In this document: piece by piece, positions 6,128 through 7,154 of the stretch | How positions within the stretch are numbered: the first letter of the stretch is position 1 | Layout: each line of letters starts with the position of its first letter | Assembly (NCBI GenBank): GCA_028282485.1 | Contig: JANQHU010000248.1 | Span: forward strand, 1 to 7,154 | Direction of reading: 5' to 3' | Length of the DNA: 7,154 nucleotides | DNA from: Bacillota bacterium | GTDB taxonomy: Bacteria > Bacillota > UBA4882 > UBA8346 | The notes under the pieces: model-generated | Databases searched by the model: none | What the model was told of the DNA's origin: nothing | Seen by the model: only the letters and a program-made list of their open reading frames with translations | Program-made: the position numbers and the translations under genes

Positions 6128-6184
6128 AAGGATGATTAAAAAATAGATCAAAAATGGCTTTCTGTTTTAGTTGAGAATAGATTG
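6128..6184 (+). other. Ambiguous translation start of hcpR
   Basis: The hcpR frame stays open back to codon 6140 after a TAA at 6137, and the upstream residues (IDQKWLSVLVENRLF from 6143) look like a normal Crp/Fnr N-terminus. However, this stretch has no ATG, GTG or TTG before 6182. An ATG at 6132 begins ATG ATT AAA AAA TAG in another frame; one extra A in the six-A run (6138-6143) would join it to hcpR. Alternatively AAGG (6128-6131), extended as AAGGATG, stands 8 bases before an ATA codon at 6143. The TTG at 6182 has no ribosome binding site of note. Confidence 0.6.
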
Positions 6185-6832
6185 TTTCAAAGTATGGCTA
6201 TGGTAGAAGTGCAACAATTACTGCACTGTCTCCAGCCCATTGTTCGTCAAGGAAAAAAAAATGAGTTTTTAACTATTGCCGGTAATCCTTTAGAGGGAAT
6301 TGGAGTTTTGGTGGCCGGAAGTTTAGTAGTTACTAAAGAGAACGCTCGTGGTAAGCGCATGGTGCTGACTTACATACAGCCAGGAGAGATGTTTGGGGAG
6401 ATTGCTGCTTTTTCCGGTAATGGTTTGTGGCCCGCCACAGTTGCCGCTCAAGAAGACTCGGTAGTCTTATTTTTACCACCCTCAAAGATTATTGGTGGTT
6501 GTAAACAAGTCTGTGAGAGTCATCGGTTTTTGACCTTAAATATGTTAAAAATTATCTCCAATAAAGCTTTGAATTTAAATAAAAGAATTGAATACATGGC
6601 CCTCAGTAGTCTCCGGGAAAAAATCGGGCTTTATTTATGGGAAGAGTTTCAAAAGAACGGGAGTTTGACTTTTGTCCTTCCTCTGAAAAGAAACGAGCTA
6701 GCCGAATTTTTAAATGTCACTCGTCCGGCTCTTTCTCGGGAAATGGGTCGTATGCGAGATGAAGGGATCATCGATTTTCATCAGGCATCAATTAAAATTA
6801 AGGATTTGGAAGCATTAAAAGAATTGCTTTGA
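6182..6832 (+). CDS. hcpR: Crp/Fnr family transcriptional regulator, probable HcpR
   Basis: 216 residues from the TTG at 6182, the first conventional start; the real protein is probably about 13-17 residues longer (see the start-region entry). Residues 10-115 form the cyclic-nucleotide-binding-type beta roll, including GSLVV at 46-50, QPGEMFGEIAAFSG at 66-79 and WPATVAAQEDS at 83-93. A dimerisation helix covers about 116-140. The C-terminal Crp-type winged helix-turn-helix is at 142-216, with LKRNELAEFLNVTRPALSRE at 168-187 as helix-turn-helix. The recognition helix RPALSRE keeps the Ser-Arg of FNR but lacks its specificity Glu, in line with a non-FNR operator. There is no N-terminal four-cysteine FNR cluster motif. 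Divergent position beside frdX-hcp and a GTAAC-N4-GTTAC operator identify it as HcpR, the regulator of the NO/nitrosative-stress response in anaerobes. Likely activates frdX-hcp and represses itself. Confidence 0.93.
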   Translation: MFQSMAMVEVQQLLHCLQPIVRQGKKNEFLTIAGNPLEGIGVLVAGSLVVTKENARGKRMVLTYIQPGEMFGEIAAFSGNGLWPATVAAQEDSVVLFLPPSKIIGGCKQVCESHRFLTLNMLKIISNKALNLNKRIEYMALSSLREKIGLYLWEEFQKNGSLTFVLPLKRNELAEFLNVTRPALSREMGRMRDEGIIDFHQASIKIKDLEALKELL

Positions 6833-6930
6833 AAGATAACTTTGGAACCATAATTTAGAGTAATAACAGATTTTTGTTCTTTTGATAAATGATATTTAGA
6901 ACGATATTCTTCTTCAAAGCTTGTTTAGAA
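6833..6930. other. A/T-rich stretch without recognised gene
   Basis: Between the hcpR stop and the end of the kptA remnant (together 322 bases without an intact gene) this part holds no convincing ORF, RNA or terminator. GTTCT (6876-6880) and AGAAC (6898-6902) form short inverted arms around a 17-base loop but lack a T-run. On the minus strand it may be the unrecognisable decayed 3' end of the kptA fragment. Confidence 0.5.
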
Positions 6931-7154
6931 TTAATTTTTAATATAAATTGGTTTATTATCATGTCTTTATCCTACTTGAGTAGCAGTTTCAACATCTAAA
7001 GATAAGTGAACATATTGTCTTCCTTTAGGTAATAATGGCACATCCATATATAGCTCTTATCTTGTTTTCAGATATTTCATATCGTTTTTTATCAGAATTT
7101 TCGATCATGGCATATAAATCTTGTTTGGATAGTTTTTGCCATTCTTTTTTACAT
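6931..7154 (-). pseudogene. kptA: kptA remnant (RNA 2'-phosphotransferase, Tpt1/KptA family), frameshifted, 5' end beyond window
   Basis: Two minus-strand frames carry consecutive KptA motifs. From 7153 to 7028 one frame reads LSKQDLYAMIENSDKKRYE and then ENKIRAIYGCA, matching the SDKKRF ... IRAxQGHS region of KptA, and stops at TAA 7027-7025. A second frame, from about 7042, reads LPKGRQYVHLSLDVETATQVG (7036-6970), then TAA at 6969-6967, then RHDNKPIYI (6966-6940), matching the YVHLSxDxxTAxxVGxRHGxPVV block. The roughly 25-35 residues between these blocks, with the LYHGT motif, are missing, and the C-terminal SENGVWLT region is not found. GHS reads YGCA. So there is a deletion with frameshift, an in-frame stop and a lost 3' end: not functional. 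Intact KptA removes 2'-phosphates from RNA using NAD. The start lies past the right edge. Confidence 0.83.

Noticed and set aside
6876..6902. GTTCT/AGAAC inverted arms downstream of hcpR as a terminator
   Set aside because: Only 5 base pairs, a 17-base loop and no T-run; such arms are expected by chance in A/T-rich DNA.
1..7154. CRISPR arrays, insertion sequences, tRNA or rRNA genes, attachment sites
   Set aside because: No regularly spaced repeats, transposase motifs, terminal inverted repeats or recognisable RNA-gene sequence were found on either strand.

Overview
The window looks like chromosomal DNA of an anaerobic, low-to-moderate G+C Firmicute of clostridial type. The case rests on an oxygen-avoiding class I hybrid cluster protein, a ferredoxin-like iron-sulfur protein of a kind common in Clostridia, strong AGGAGG-type ribosome binding sites, frequent TTG starts and sigma-A-like promoters. 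The genus cannot be fixed from this sequence. No insertion sequence, CRISPR array, rRNA or tRNA was seen.

Layout. (1) Positions 1-1590, minus strand: a MoxR-family AAA+ ATPase followed 19 bases later by a DUF58 / von Willebrand A-like protein that runs off the left edge, the usual MoxR-DUF58 operon pair. (2) 1757-2932, plus strand: an AlbA_2 (Schlafen-like) / GHKL-ATPase-type regulator, divergent from moxR, with its own extended -10 promoter. (3) 2967-3506, minus: a small DUF2721 membrane protein, convergent with gene 2. (4) 3603-3661: a strong hairpin terminator. (5) 3674-6033, minus: an operon of a ferredoxin-like protein (frdX-type) followed by hcp, the hybrid cluster protein / hydroxylamine reductase. 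(6) 6034-6181: a compact divergent promoter region with a perfect CGGTAAC-N4-GTTACCG palindrome. (7) 6182-6832, plus: a Crp/Fnr-family regulator, best read as HcpR. (8) 6931-7154, minus: a decayed fragment of kptA (RNA 2'-phosphotransferase) with a frameshift, an in-frame stop and an internal deletion.

The central story is a self-contained nitrosative-stress module. HcpR, the palindrome and the frdX-hcp operon form a regulator/operator/target unit. The palindrome is centred 41.5 bases upstream of the predicted frdX start, the classic class II activation position for Crp/Fnr proteins. It also lies just downstream of the predicted hcpR start, where bound protein should block hcpR transcription. 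This predicts activation of frdX-hcp together with negative autoregulation of hcpR. The N-terminus of HcpR is abnormal: a plausible coding stretch precedes the first usable start codon and is separated from an ATG by a one-base frame offset in a run of six A.

The MoxR-DUF58 pair, the AlbA_2 gene and the DUF2721 gene have no evident functional tie to the Hcp module.
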